From positions 3,383,501-3,447,500 of the forward strand of contig NZ_CP128540.1 in NCBI RefSeq assembly GCF_021283545.2: 64,000 bases of DNA. The letters run 5' to 3'. Source of the DNA: Pseudomonas alloputida (lineage in GTDB: Bacteria > Pseudomonadota > Gammaproteobacteria > Pseudomonadales > Pseudomonadaceae). The notes beneath the pieces were generated by a model, which was given only the letters and a program-made list of their open reading frames with translations, did no database searches and had not been told where the DNA came from. Shown here piece after piece: positions 27,699-37,442 of the stretch (positions are counted from its first letter, which is position 1; each line of letters starts with the position of its first letter). The translations under genes and the position numbers were made by a program.

Positions 27699-29702
27699 AT
27701 GCAAGGGACGAACGTGCTGTTCGGTCAGATCGCCGTGGTATTCGGCATCGTGATCGCCGGAGTGTGGGGTGCCACACAATGGACAGCAGCAGCCCTTGGC
27801 TATCAAGTACGCCTTGGCTCGCCCTGGTTCGATCTTCTTGGCACGCCGATCTATCACCCGTGGAAGCTGTTTGAGTGGTGGTTTTCTTACGGCGCCTATA
27901 CCCCGGAAATCTTCGACACCGGCGGAGCCATCGCTGGCAGCAGTGGCATGGTCGCCGTGGCCGTCGCCATTGCCATGTCGGTCTGGCGCTCGCGGCAGGC
28001 ACGCCTTGTCACGACCTACGGATCGGCCCGCTGGGCGAACGCGCATGACATTCGCAAGGCGGGCCTCACGCAGCCAGAGGGCGTGTTCCTCGGCCAGCAC
28101 GACCGCCAGTACCTGCGCCATGAGGGGCCAGAGCATGTCCTGACGTTCGCACCCACGCGCTCGGGCAAGGGCGTCGGCCTGGTGGTGCCGACGCTGCTTT
28201 CTTGGCCCGCGTCCGCCGTCATCCACGACATCAAGGGCGAGAACTGGCAGATCACCGCAGGCTGGCGCTCGCGCTTCTCGCATTGCCTGCTGTTCAACCC
28301 CACGGATGCGAAGTCGGCGGCCTACAACCCGCTGCTGGAGGTGCGGCGCGGCGCGCATGAAGTGCGCGACGTGCAGAACATCGCGGACATTCTGGTCGAT
28401 CCCGAAGGCGCGCTGGAGAAGCGCAACCATTGGGAAAAGACCAGCCACGCGCTGCTGGTCGGCGCGATCCTGCATGTGCTCTACGCGGGCGAAGACAAGA
28501 CGCTGCGCGGCGTCGCCAACTTCCTCAGCGACCCGGCCAGCCCGTTCGAGCTGACCTTGCATCGAATGATGACCACGCCCCACTTGGGCGAGGGGCCGCA
28601 TCCGGTAGTCGCGTCGGCGGCGCGTGAAGTGCTCAACAAGTCGGACAACGAGCGTTCCGGCGTGTTAAGCACCGCCATGTCGTTCCTCGGCCTGTACCGC
28701 GATCCCACGGTGGCCGAAGTCACCTCGCGCTGTGACTGGCGCATCGCCGACCTGATCGCGGCCGAGCATCCGGTGTCGCTGTACCTGGTGGTGCCGCCTT
28801 CGGACATATCGCGCACCAAACCGCTCATCCGCCTGATCCTCAACCAGATCGGGCGACGCCTCACCGAATCGCTGGACGGCAGCGACGGCATCGAACGCCG
28901 CCACAAGCTGCTGCTGATGCTCGACGAGTTCCCGGCCCTGGGTCGGCTCGACTTCTTCGAGACAGCCTTGGCCTTCATGGCGGGCTACGGCATCCGCAGC
29001 TTCCTCATCGCGCAGTCACTCAACCAGATCGACAAGGCGTATGGACAGAACCATTCCATTCTCGACAACTGCCACGTCAGGGTGACGTTCGCCACCAACG
29101 ACGAACGCACCGCCAAGCGCATTTCCGAGACGCTGGGCACTGCGACCGAGCTGCGCGCGCAACGCAACTACGCGGGCCACCGGCTCGCGCCGTGGCTGGG
29201 CCACCTCATGGTGTCGCGCCAGGAGACGGCCCGCCCGCTGCTGACGCCGGGCGAGGTGATGCAGCTTCCGCCGGACGATGCCGTAGTGATGGTGTCCAGC
29301 ATGGCGCCGATCAAGGCCCGGAAGCTGCGCTACTACGCCGACGCCAATTTCAAGCAGCGCGTGCTGCCGCCGCCCGAGCTGGCGGACGGCCGGTACGCCG
29401 ACGCGCCGCCACTGCGCCCCGACGACTGGAGTGGCCTGGCGATTCCTGCCGTGCCTGCCGCGCCTGCGGCCGATGCCGCCGAAGGCTTCCGGGCGTCGGC
29501 CGACGACGGCGGCCCGCGCCGTCAGCCCGAGCTAACTGAGGCCGTCGCCTACGACCCCGAGCTGGCCGCGCCCGCGGCCGACCTCGGCCTGCTCGATGAC
29601 GACGACGACCTGCCGCTTCCCCTTCCTCGCCAGCTTGATCCGGCCATGCAGCGCACGGCCCGGCTGGCGTCCCTCGACCCCAACGACGGAATCGAGCTAT
29701 GA
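27699..29702 (+). CDS. traG: Type IV coupling protein TraG/VirD4
   Basis: A 667-residue membrane ATPase that hands the relaxase-DNA complex to the secretion channel. N-terminal helices (about 8-28 and 75-95) precede the nucleotide domain with Walker A APTRSGKGVGLVVPTL and Walker B LLMLDEFPALGRLDF. The C-terminal tail is acidic and Pro/Ala-rich. First gene of a run that continues without gaps through trbI, each overlapping or nearly so. Confidence 0.95.
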   Translation: MQGTNVLFGQIAVVFGIVIAGVWGATQWTAAALGYQVRLGSPWFDLLGTPIYHPWKLFEWWFSYGAYTPEIFDTGGAIAGSSGMVAVAVAIAMSVWRSRQARLVTTYGSARWANAHDIRKAGLTQPEGVFLGQHDRQYLRHEGPEHVLTFAPTRSGKGVGLVVPTLLSWPASAVIHDIKGENWQITAGWRSRFSHCLLFNPTDAKSAAYNPLLEVRRGAHEVRDVQNIADILVDPEGALEKRNHWEKTSHALLVGAILHVLYAGEDKTLRGVANFLSDPASPFELTLHRMMTTPHLGEGPHPVVASAAREVLNKSDNERSGVLSTAMSFLGLYRDPTVAEVTSRCDWRIADLIAAEHPVSLYLVVPPSDISRTKPLIRLILNQIGRRLTESLDGSDGIERRHKLLLMLDEFPALGRLDFFETALAFMAGYGIRSFLIAQSLNQIDKAYGQNHSILDNCHVRVTFATNDERTAKRISETLGTATELRAQRNYAGHRLAPWLGHLMVSRQETARPLLTPGEVMQLPPDDAVVMVSSMAPIKARKLRYYADANFKQRVLPPPELADGRYADAPPLRPDDWSGLAIPAVPAAPAADAAEGFRASADDGGPRRQPELTEAVAYDPELAAPAADLGLLDDDDDLPLPLPRQLDPAMQRTARLASLDPNDGIEL

Positions 29703-30163
29703 GCCACTATCGCCTGAACCTCTTTATCCAGCCCGAGCACGCCCAGCGGCTCGATGAACTGGCCGCCAAGAAAGGCGTGTCCAAGTCCAGCATCGTCGCC
29801 GCTGCCTTGGCGTCCTGGCTGTCGCCGGACGCGGCCGACCAGCGCGAGGCGGCCATCGCCAAGCGCCTTGATCGCCTCTCGCGCCAGGCCGAGCGAATGG
29901 AGCGCGACCAGAGCATCGCCATCGAGACGCTGGCGCTGTTCATCCGCTACTACCTGACCGTCAGCACGCCGGTTCCCGAGGCGCACCAAGAGGCGGCCCG
30001 CGCCTTGGGCAAGGCGCGTTTCGAGCAGTTCACCGAGCAGCTTGGCCGCCACCTGATGCGTGGGCGCAGCCTGGTGCGCGACGTGGTGGAGGAATTGCAT
30101 CCCGATTCGGTGCGGATGGAGGACGCGGCGGCAGCCGCCGATGCGCAGGAGCGTGCGTCATGA
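29699..30163 (+). CDS. CopG/ribbon-helix-helix protein between traG and trbB
   Basis: A 154-residue protein. The N-terminal 45 residues (YRLNLFIQPEHAQRLDEL, KGVSKSSIVAAALASWL) form a ribbon-helix-helix DNA-binding domain; the rest is predicted long helices. Overlaps traG and trbB by four bases on either side. Tn4371-like ICEs carry a CopG-type gene at this point. A regulator of the transfer operon is the natural guess. Confidence 0.82.
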   Translation: MSHYRLNLFIQPEHAQRLDELAAKKGVSKSSIVAAALASWLSPDAADQREAAIAKRLDRLSRQAERMERDQSIAIETLALFIRYYLTVSTPVPEAHQEAARALGKARFEQFTEQLGRHLMRGRSLVRDVVEELHPDSVRMEDAAAAADAQERAS

Positions 30164-31212
30164 GCGCCGTTTCCCAATCCATGAGTGCCACGTCGCTCGA
30201 CCGGCGCATCCAGATGCTGCGCACGGCAATGGGGCCGCTGATCGCCACCGCGCTCGAAGACCCCGACGTGGTGGAAATCATGCTCAACCCTGACCGCACC
30301 CTTTGGGTGGATCGCCTGTCGTCGGGCCGCGCGCCTATGGGCGTGGAGCTGCCCGAAGCCGATGGCGAGCGAATCATCCGCCTGGTCGCGGCCCACGTCG
30401 GCGCGGAGGTGCATCGCGGCCAGCCGCTGCTGTCCGCCGAACTGCCCGAAACCGGTGAACGCTTCGAGGGCATCCTGCCGCCAGCCGCGCCGGGGCCGGC
30501 CTTCGCGCTGCGCAAGCGCACCATCGGCGTGATCCCGCTGGAGCGGTACGTCGTGGACGGAATGATGACCGCCGCCCAGGCGGGCTTTTTGGTGCGCGCC
30601 GTGCGCGAGCGCCAGAACGTCCTGATCGCGGGGGCCACCAGCAGCGGCAAGACGACCTTGGCGAACGCGCTGCTGGCCGAGATAGCTGCCACGGGCGACC
30701 GCGTGCTGGTGCTCGAAGACACGGTGGAGCTGCAATGCGCGGCCCGCGACCACGTTCCGCTGCGCACGCGCTCCGGCGTGGTGTCCATGACCGAGCTGGT
30801 GCGCTCGTCCATGCGCCTGCGACCTGATCGCGTCGTCGTCGGCGAGGTACGCGGTGCCGAGGCGCTGGATCTCATCAAGGTGTGGGGCACCGGCCACCCC
30901 GGCGGCGTCGCCACGATCCACGCCGGCTCCGCGCTGGGCGCGTTGCTGCGCCTGGAGCAACTGATTCTCGAAGTGGCGGTGAATCCGCCGCGTGCGCTGA
31001 TCGCCGAGGCGGTCAACGTGGTGATCCAGATCGCCGGGCGCGGACGCAAGCGCCGCATCGAGAACATCGCCCGCATCGTCGGCTTCGACGGCGTGGGCTA
31101 CCAACTGGTGGACGCGCTGGAAACGCCGTTTCCCGAGCTGCCGCCGATCCCTGATGCCGCACCCGCTGCGGCGACTTCCTCGTCCCCTGACCAACCTGGA
31201 GAACTGCTATGA
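30160..31212 (+). CDS. trbB: Conjugal transfer ATPase TrbB (VirB11 type)
   Basis: A 350-residue hexameric secretion ATPase on the cytoplasmic side of the channel. Walker A GATSSGKTTLANALL, the Asp box LVLEDTVELQ, Walker B RPDRVVVGEVRG and His box GHPGGVATIHAG are all intact. It energises pilus assembly and substrate transfer. Embedded in the operon with four-base overlaps. Confidence 0.95.
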   Translation: MSAVSQSMSATSLDRRIQMLRTAMGPLIATALEDPDVVEIMLNPDRTLWVDRLSSGRAPMGVELPEADGERIIRLVAAHVGAEVHRGQPLLSAELPETGERFEGILPPAAPGPAFALRKRTIGVIPLERYVVDGMMTAAQAGFLVRAVRERQNVLIAGATSSGKTTLANALLAEIAATGDRVLVLEDTVELQCAARDHVPLRTRSGVVSMTELVRSSMRLRPDRVVVGEVRGAEALDLIKVWGTGHPGGVATIHAGSALGALLRLEQLILEVAVNPPRALIAEAVNVVIQIAGRGRKRRIENIARIVGFDGVGYQLVDALETPFPELPPIPDAAPAAATSSSPDQPGELL

Positions 31213-31592
31213 CGCAGATGACCATTCCTGCTTTCCGTGTTTCCGTAAATCCGGCTTTGCGCCTTGCACGGCTGCGCTGCCTGGCCCGCCCTGCGGGGCG
31301 AGGGCTGCTGCTGGCCGCGCTGTTGCTGTTCCTGGCCGGCACCGCGCAGGCCGCTGGTTCCTCGATGCCCTGGGAAGGCCCGTTGCAGTCGATCTTGGAG
31401 TCGATTCAGGGGCCGGTGGCGCGCATCGTCGCGGTCATCATCATCATTGCCACGGGCCTCGCGCTCGCCTTCGGCGACACGTCGGGCGGCTTTCGCAAGC
31501 TGATCCAGATCGTGTTCGGCCTGTCCATCGCGTTCGCGGCTTCGAGCTTCTTCCTGTCGTTCTTTTCGTTCTCGGGCGGGGCTGTCGTATGA
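31209..31592 (+). CDS. trbC: Pilin TrbC (VirB2 type)
   Basis: A 127-residue small membrane protein with a long signal region ending in AQA and two hydrophobic helices (about 75-92 and 100-122), the usual form of VirB2/TrbC pilins. TraF (4524) would process and cyclise it. Overlaps trbB and trbD by four bases. Confidence 0.9.
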   Translation: MTQMTIPAFRVSVNPALRLARLRCLARPAGRGLLLAALLLFLAGTAQAAGSSMPWEGPLQSILESIQGPVARIVAVIIIIATGLALAFGDTSGGFRKLIQIVFGLSIAFAASSFFLSFFSFSGGAVV

Positions 31593-31861
31593 GCGGCCCG
31601 GATAGCTTCGCGGCCGGGTTCGAGGTGCCTTTGCATCGCTCGCTCACCGAGCCGATCTTGCTGGGCGGCGCACCGCGCACCGTGGCGATTGCCAACGGCA
31701 CGCTGGCCGCCGCCGTCGGGCTGGGCCTGCAACTGTGGATTCCTGGCGTGGTGCTCTGGATCGTCGGCCATTCGCTGGCGGTATGGGGTGCGCGCGTCGA
31801 TCCGCAGTTCATGGCCGTGTTCGCCCGGCACATCAAGCACCGCCCGCTGCTGGACGTGTGA
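31589..31861 (+). CDS. trbD: Conjugal transfer protein TrbD (VirB3 type)
   Basis: A 90-residue inner-membrane protein with the VirB3 opening VPLHRSLTEPILLGGAPR and two adjacent helices (about 32-65). It works with TrbE in pilus assembly. The start at 31589 overlaps the trbC stop by four bases and excludes the longer upstream reading. Confidence 0.9.
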   Translation: MSGPDSFAAGFEVPLHRSLTEPILLGGAPRTVAIANGTLAAAVGLGLQLWIPGVVLWIVGHSLAVWGARVDPQFMAVFARHIKHRPLLDV

Positions 31862-31873
31862 GGGGACGCCGCC

Positions 31874-34327
31874 ATGCTGAACCTCGCCGAATACCGCCAG
31901 CGCCCGGCCTTGCTCGCCGATTGGCTGCCGTGGGCCGGGCTCGTCGCGCCGGGTGTCGTCTTGAACAAGGACGGCAGTTTCCAGCGCACGGCCCGGTTTC
32001 GCGGGCCTGACCTCGACAGTGCCACGCAAGGCGAGCTGATCGCCACGTCGGCCCGCTTGAACAATGCGCTGCGCCGGCTGGGATCGGGCTGGGCGCTGTT
32101 CATCGAGGCCGAACGCAGCGCCGCCGCGGACTACCCGCACTCAGAGTTTCCGGAGGCGCTGTCGTGGCTGGTGGACGAAGAACGCCGCTCGGCCTTCGAG
32201 GACACCGGCCATCACTTCGAGAGCGGCTATCACTTGACGCTGGTGTACCTGCCGCCTGAAGAATCGCGCGCTCGTGCCGCCAAGATGCTCTACGAGAACA
32301 CGCCGACGAATGGCGTGGACTGGCGCGAGCGGCTGCAAGCCTTCGTCGCGGAAACGGATCGGGTCTTTGACCAGCTCGATGGCGTCATGCCGGAAATTGC
32401 CTGGCTCGATGACGCGCAGACCCTGACCTACCTGCACGCGACCATCTCGACGCGACGCTATCGCGTCGGTGTGCCCGAGGTGCCTTTCCACATCGACGCG
32501 CTGCTGGCCGACTCGCCGCTGGTTGGCGGCCTGGCCCCCATGCTGGGCGACCGGCACCTGCGCGTGGTGTCGGTGCGGGGCTTTCCGACCTCGACCTGGC
32601 CGGGGATTCTGGACGACCTCAACCGCCTCGGATTTGCGTATCGCTGGAGTACGCGCTTCCTCTGCATGGACAAATCCGAGGCGGAAAAAGACCTCGCCCG
32701 CCTGCGCCGCCAGTGGTTCGCCAAGCGCAAGAACGTCATCGCGCTGCTGCGCGAAACGATCTTCCAACAGGAGTCGCCGCTGGTGGACACGGATGCCTCG
32801 AACAAGGCGACCGATGCCGATGCCGCGTTGCAGGAGCTGGGCAGTGATCAAGTCGCCTTCGGCTACCTCACCGCCACGGTGACGGTGCTCGATGCCGACC
32901 CGGCCGCAGCCGACGAGAAGCTGCGCATGGTGGAGCGCGTCATCCAGGGCCGGGGCTTCGTGACCATCTCCGAAACGCTCAATGCCGTGGATGCGTGGCT
33001 GTCCTCGCTCCCCGGCAACGCCTATGCCAACGTGCGCCAGCCGATCGTCTCGACGCTGAACCTGGCGCACATGATGCCGGTGTCGGCCGTGTGGGCCGGC
33101 CCCGAGCGCAACGCGCATCTGGACGGCCCGCCTCTCATCGTGACGCGCACCGATGGCGCCACACCGTTTCGCTTGGTCACGCACGATGGCGACGTGGGCC
33201 ACATGCTGGTGGCCGGCCCGACGGGCATGGGCAAGTCAGTGCTGCTCGCCACGCTGGCGATGCAGTTCCGCCGCTACCTCGGCTCGCGCATCTTCGCGTT
33301 CGATATGGGGCGTTCGATGCGCGCCACGATCCTCGGGCTTGGCGGCGAGCACTACGACTTGGGCACGGACGGCGAAATCGCCTTCCAGCCGCTCGCCCGC
33401 ATTGACCGCGAAGGCTACCGCACCTGGGCCGCCGAATGGATCGAAGGCCGTTTGCTGCATGAAGGCGTAGCAGTCGGCCCGGACGAGAAAGCCGCCATCT
33501 GGTCGGCGCTGGGCAGCTTGGCCGGTGCGCCCGTCGAGCAGCGCACGATGACCGGCCTGTCGGTGCTGCTGCAATCGAACGCGCTGCGCCAGGCGCTCGC
33601 GCCCTATGTGCTGGGCGGCGCGCACGGCAAGCTGCTGGATGCCGACCACGACCGGCTGGGCATGGCGGACGTGCAGGGTTTCGAGATGGAGGAGCTGATG
33701 CACAGCAAGGCCGCCGTCATGGCCGTGCTGCATTACCTCTTTGCGCGCTTTGACGAACGCTTTGACGGTGCGCCCACGATGCTGATCCTCGATGAAGCGT
33801 GGCTGTTCCTGGATGACCCGGTGTTTGCCGCGCGCATCCGCCAGTGGCTCAAGACGCTGCGCAAGAAAAACGTGTCGGTGATCTTCGCCACGCAGTCGCT
33901 CGCGGACATTAAGGATTCGAGCATCGCGCCCGCAATCATCGAGAGCTGCGCAAGCCGCATCTTCCTGCCGAACCCGCAGGCGACCGAGCCGCAGATTCGC
34001 ACGATCTACGAGGGCTTCGGGTTGAACTCGCGCCAGATCGAGATCGTCGCCACCGCGCAACCCAAGCGCGACTACTACTACCAATCCCGCCTCGGCAACC
34101 GCCTGTTCGACCTCGACCTGGGGGCGGCGACGCTGGCCTTCGCGGGCGCTTCCACGCCGCAAGACCAGCGCGACATAGACCGCGTGCTGCTGGACGCCGG
34201 CACGCCCGGCTTCGCGGGTGCCTGGCTGCGCCATCGCGGCCTCGATTGGGCGGCTGACCTGCTGCCCTCGTTCCCCGGCCTCGCGCCGGATTCCCTCGCT
34301 GACCAACCACAGGAGATCCTGCCATGA
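31874..34327 (+). CDS. trbE: Conjugal transfer ATPase TrbE (VirB4 type)
   Basis: An 817-residue ATPase of the secretion channel. Walker A is VAGPTGMGKSVLLATLA (about residues 450), Walker B LILDEAWLFLDDP, followed by the RKKNVSVIFATQSLADI segment. The N-terminal half is the CagE/TrbE_VirB domain. Full length for the family. It should bind TrbD at the membrane. Confidence 0.95.
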   Translation: MLNLAEYRQRPALLADWLPWAGLVAPGVVLNKDGSFQRTARFRGPDLDSATQGELIATSARLNNALRRLGSGWALFIEAERSAAADYPHSEFPEALSWLVDEERRSAFEDTGHHFESGYHLTLVYLPPEESRARAAKMLYENTPTNGVDWRERLQAFVAETDRVFDQLDGVMPEIAWLDDAQTLTYLHATISTRRYRVGVPEVPFHIDALLADSPLVGGLAPMLGDRHLRVVSVRGFPTSTWPGILDDLNRLGFAYRWSTRFLCMDKSEAEKDLARLRRQWFAKRKNVIALLRETIFQQESPLVDTDASNKATDADAALQELGSDQVAFGYLTATVTVLDADPAAADEKLRMVERVIQGRGFVTISETLNAVDAWLSSLPGNAYANVRQPIVSTLNLAHMMPVSAVWAGPERNAHLDGPPLIVTRTDGATPFRLVTHDGDVGHMLVAGPTGMGKSVLLATLAMQFRRYLGSRIFAFDMGRSMRATILGLGGEHYDLGTDGEIAFQPLARIDREGYRTWAAEWIEGRLLHEGVAVGPDEKAAIWSALGSLAGAPVEQRTMTGLSVLLQSNALRQALAPYVLGGAHGKLLDADHDRLGMADVQGFEMEELMHSKAAVMAVLHYLFARFDERFDGAPTMLILDEAWLFLDDPVFAARIRQWLKTLRKKNVSVIFATQSLADIKDSSIAPAIIESCASRIFLPNPQATEPQIRTIYEGFGLNSRQIEIVATAQPKRDYYYQSRLGNRLFDLDLGAATLAFAGASTPQDQRDIDRVLLDAGTPGFAGAWLRHRGLDWAADLLPSFPGLAPDSLADQPQEILP

Positions 34328-35049
34328 AGAAGCGCCTTGTCGCCGCTGCCATCGCGGCCATGCTTTGCACCGCCACTGCCCATGCGCAATGGGTCGTGAT
34401 CGACCCCACCAACCTCGTGCAGAACACGATGACCGCGATCCGCACGCTGGAGCAGATCAACAACCAGATTCGCCAGCTCCAGAACGAAGCGCAAATGCTG
34501 ATGAACCAGGCGCGCAACCTCGCCAGCCTTCCATCCAGCGTGGTCGGCCAGTTGCGCGCCAACCTGGCGACGACCGAGCGGCTGATCGCCCAGGCCCGAG
34601 GCTTGGCCTACGACGTGACGAATCTGGATCGGGAGTTTGCCCGCCTGTACCCGGAGCAGTACGCCGCCACCGTCAGCGGCGACCAGATGTACCGCGACGC
34701 CCAGGAGCGGTGGAAGAACACGCTGGGCGGCTTGCAGACCACCATGCAGATGCAGGCGCAGGTGTCGCAGAACCTGGGCGAAGACGAAAGCGTGCTGGCC
34801 GATCTGGTCGGCAAGAGCCAGTCGGCGCAAGGCGCGTTGCAGGCGATGCAGGCCATGAACCAGTTGCTCGCCTTGCAGGCCAAGCAGTCGATCCAGTCGC
34901 AGCGGCTCCAGATCACGCAAGACCGGGCCGCCTCGCTGGAACTGGCGCGGCAGGCGGCGGCCACCGAGCGCGCCCGCGAAGTGCGGCGGCGCTTCCTCGG
35001 GGAAGGCACGCCGTACACGCCGCAGTCCGTCAACTTCTACCGCGACTGA
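34324..35049 (+). CDS. trbJ: Conjugal transfer protein TrbJ (VirB5 type)
   Basis: A 241-residue secreted protein: signal peptide ending ATAHAQ, then WVVIDPTNLVQNTMTAIRTLEQINNQI, the TrbJ signature, and long coiled-coil helices rich in Gln. VirB5-like minor pilins sit at the pilus tip. Overlaps trbE by four bases. Confidence 0.92.
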   Translation: MKKRLVAAAIAAMLCTATAHAQWVVIDPTNLVQNTMTAIRTLEQINNQIRQLQNEAQMLMNQARNLASLPSSVVGQLRANLATTERLIAQARGLAYDVTNLDREFARLYPEQYAATVSGDQMYRDAQERWKNTLGGLQTTMQMQAQVSQNLGEDESVLADLVGKSQSAQGALQAMQAMNQLLALQAKQSIQSQRLQITQDRAASLELARQAAATERAREVRRRFLGEGTPYTPQSVNFYRD

Positions 35050-35061
35050 CAGGAGGCCGCC

Positions 35062-35346
35062 ATGCGATGCGTCCTCGTCCTTGGTGCCGTGCTGCTGGCC
35101 GCTTGCGGCGAGCAGCCGGCCGACAACCTCGCCGATGCCCTGGCCGCCGATCGCGTGCGGCTCAAGGCATTGCGCGCGCAATGCGCGGCCGACCGGCAGG
35201 CCACGGGCGAGGACGCTTGCCGCGCCGCCGCCGAAGCCTTCCGGCGGCGCTTCTTTTCCGGCGAGGCCGGGCCGGATGAATACCAGACGCTGGCCGACCT
35301 GCCGCCGATCCCGCCCAGCTTCGAGGAACCGGAGGGCACGCCATGA
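35062..35346 (+). CDS. trbK: TrbK/EexN-like entry-exclusion lipoprotein
   Basis: A 94-residue lipoprotein with lipobox LAAC (C14). The body DRVRLKALRAQCAADRQATG and EDACRAAAEAFRRRFF is built like the EexN-like protein at 27185, including the two Cys. The position between trbJ and trbL is that of trbK, the RP4 entry-exclusion gene. The name rests on position and size more than on sequence. Confidence 0.8.
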   Translation: MRCVLVLGAVLLAACGEQPADNLADALAADRVRLKALRAQCAADRQATGEDACRAAAEAFRRRFFSGEAGPDEYQTLADLPPIPPSFEEPEGTP

Positions 35347-36713
35347 ATGACGTGACCATCATCGACCAGTTCCTCAACACCTTCGCCACCTACATCGACT
35401 CGGGTTTCGGGCTGCTGCGCGGCGAAGTGGCGTTCCTCACGGCCACGCTGATCGTCATCGACATGACGATCGCCGGGCTGTATTGGGCCATGAGCCACGC
35501 CACCGGCCAAGGCGATGACGTGATCGCCAAGCTGCTGCGCAAGGTGCTCTACGTCGGTGCCTTCGCCTACATCCTCAACAACTTCAACTGGCTGGCCAGC
35601 ATCGTGTTCCGCTCGTTCGCGGGGCTGGGCATCACCGCCACCGGCTCGGCCATCACGATGGAGAACTTCTTGCAGCCGGGCCGGCTCGCCAAGACCGGCA
35701 TCGACGCCGGGGCGCCGATTCTGGAGCAGATCGGCGAGATGGCGGGCTTCCCCGAGGTGTTCGCCAATCTCGATCCCATCGTGGTGATGTTCCTCGCGTG
35801 GCTGGTCGTGGTGCTGTGCTTCTTCGTGCTGGCGATCCAGCTTTTCATCACGCTGATCGAGTTCAAGCTGACCACGCTCGCCGGGTTCGTGCTGGTGCCG
35901 TTCGCGCTGTGGAACAAGACCAGCTTTCTCGCCGAGAAGGTGCTGGGCAACGTCGTGGCCGCTGGCATCAAAGTGCTGGTGCTGGCTGTGATCGTCGGCA
36001 TCGGCTCGGGCCTGTTCGCGCAGTTCCAAGTCCACCCCGCCGAGCCGAACATCGACCACGCGCTGGTCATCATGCTGGCCTCGCTCACCTTGCTCGCGCT
36101 CGGGATCTTCGGCCCCGGCATCGCCACGGGCCTTGTGTCCGGCGCGCCCCAGCTCGGCGCGGGCGCGATGGCCGGTGCCGCCGTCGGCGCGGCCGGAACG
36201 GCAGTGGCTGTCGGTGCTGCCGCGACGGGCGTGGGCGGCGCGGTGGCCGCTGGCGCGCGCATGGCCCCGGCTGCCGCCAAGCTGGCCGGCAGCGGCGCGC
36301 GTGCCGCCACGTCGGCGGCTGGCAGCGCGAAGTCGGCGTTCCAGGCGGGTTCCGCTGCCGCCGGCGGCGGTGCCAAAGGCGCGATGGCGGGCTTGGGCAA
36401 CGTCGCCAAGACCGGCGCGCAGTCTGCCGGACGCGCTGCCGCATCCCGCGCTTCCGCTGCCGGGCAGCGCATGGCCGCACCGTTCCGCGCGGGCTGGAAC
36501 GGCGACGCTGGCGCGTCAGCCGGCCAGGCCGCCACCAGCGAAGCGCCGGCAGGCGCTGCCGCTGCACAGGCGCCCGAGCAGCCCGCTTGGGCCAAGCGGC
36601 TGCATCGCCGCCAGCAGCTCACCCACGCCGCGACCACCGCTGCCCACGCGCTGCGCGGTGGCGACGGCGGCGGCTCCGGGCAAGGCCCGAGCCTGCGCGG
36701 CTCCGACGACTGA
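35343..36713 (+). CDS. trbL: Conjugal transfer membrane protein TrbL (VirB6 type)
   Basis: A 456-residue polytopic inner-membrane channel component with five to six helices in the first 290 residues (for example LLRKVLYVGAFAYILNN and TTLAGFVLVPFALWNK). The C-terminal 160 residues are a low-complexity Ala/Gly-rich cytosolic tail, common in TrbL. Overlaps trbK by four bases. Confidence 0.93.
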   Translation: MNDVTIIDQFLNTFATYIDSGFGLLRGEVAFLTATLIVIDMTIAGLYWAMSHATGQGDDVIAKLLRKVLYVGAFAYILNNFNWLASIVFRSFAGLGITATGSAITMENFLQPGRLAKTGIDAGAPILEQIGEMAGFPEVFANLDPIVVMFLAWLVVVLCFFVLAIQLFITLIEFKLTTLAGFVLVPFALWNKTSFLAEKVLGNVVAAGIKVLVLAVIVGIGSGLFAQFQVHPAEPNIDHALVIMLASLTLLALGIFGPGIATGLVSGAPQLGAGAMAGAAVGAAGTAVAVGAAATGVGGAVAAGARMAPAAAKLAGSGARAATSAAGSAKSAFQAGSAAAGGGAKGAMAGLGNVAKTGAQSAGRAAASRASAAGQRMAAPFRAGWNGDAGASAGQAATSEAPAGAAAAQAPEQPAWAKRLHRRQQLTHAATTAAHALRGGDGGGSGQGPSLRGSDD

Positions 36714-36737
36714 CGCGATTCACAAGGAGAACTGACC

Positions 36738-37442
36738 ATGCGATTCAAGAAACCGCAGGTGCGCTACGCCGACACGCCGCAGCCTGCCACGCCGTACCAA
36801 ACCGCCGGCCAGGTGTGGGACGACCGTATCGGCTCGGCCCGCGTCCAGGCCAAGAACTGGCGATTCATGGCCTTCGGCTGCCTCACGCTCGCGCTGCTGA
36901 TGGCCGGCGGACTGGTGTGGCGCTCGGCGCAATCCATCGTCACGCCCTACGTCGTGGAGGTGGACAACGCGGGCCAGGTGCGCGCCGTGGGCGAAGCCGC
37001 CACGCCGTACCGGCCCAACGATGCGCAGACGGCGCACCACATCGCGCGCTTCGTGACGCTGGTGCGCTCGCTGTCCATCGACCCCATCGTCGTCCGCCAG
37101 AACTGGCTGGACGCCTACGACTACACGACCGACAAAGGCGCGGCCGTGCTCAACGACTACGCGCGGGTCAACGACCCGTTCGCGCGCATCGGAAAGGAGT
37201 CGGTGACGGTGCAGATCACCAGCGTCGTGCGTGCCAGCGACACGTCTTTCAACGTGCGCTGGACGGAACGCCGCTACGTCAACGGCGCTGCGGCGGGCCT
37301 GGAACGGTGGACGGCCGTGGTGTCCATCGTGCTCCAGCCGCCGCGCACCGAAGAACGCCTGCGCAAGAACCCGCTGGGCATCTACGTCAACGGCCTTTCC
37401 TGGAGCCGCGAGCTGGATTCTTCCGAAGGAGCAAAACCATGA
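36738..37442 (+). CDS. trbF: Conjugal transfer protein TrbF (VirB8 type)
   Basis: A 234-residue bitopic protein. A Pro-rich cytosolic start (TPQPATPYQTAGQVWDDRIG) is followed by one membrane helix (about 47-66) and a periplasmic NTF2-like domain, as in VirB8. It bridges inner-membrane parts and the core complex. An AAGGAG site precedes the ATG. Confidence 0.93.
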   Translation: MRFKKPQVRYADTPQPATPYQTAGQVWDDRIGSARVQAKNWRFMAFGCLTLALLMAGGLVWRSAQSIVTPYVVEVDNAGQVRAVGEAATPYRPNDAQTAHHIARFVTLVRSLSIDPIVVRQNWLDAYDYTTDKGAAVLNDYARVNDPFARIGKESVTVQITSVVRASDTSFNVRWTERRYVNGAAAGLERWTAVVSIVLQPPRTEERLRKNPLGIYVNGLSWSRELDSSEGAKP

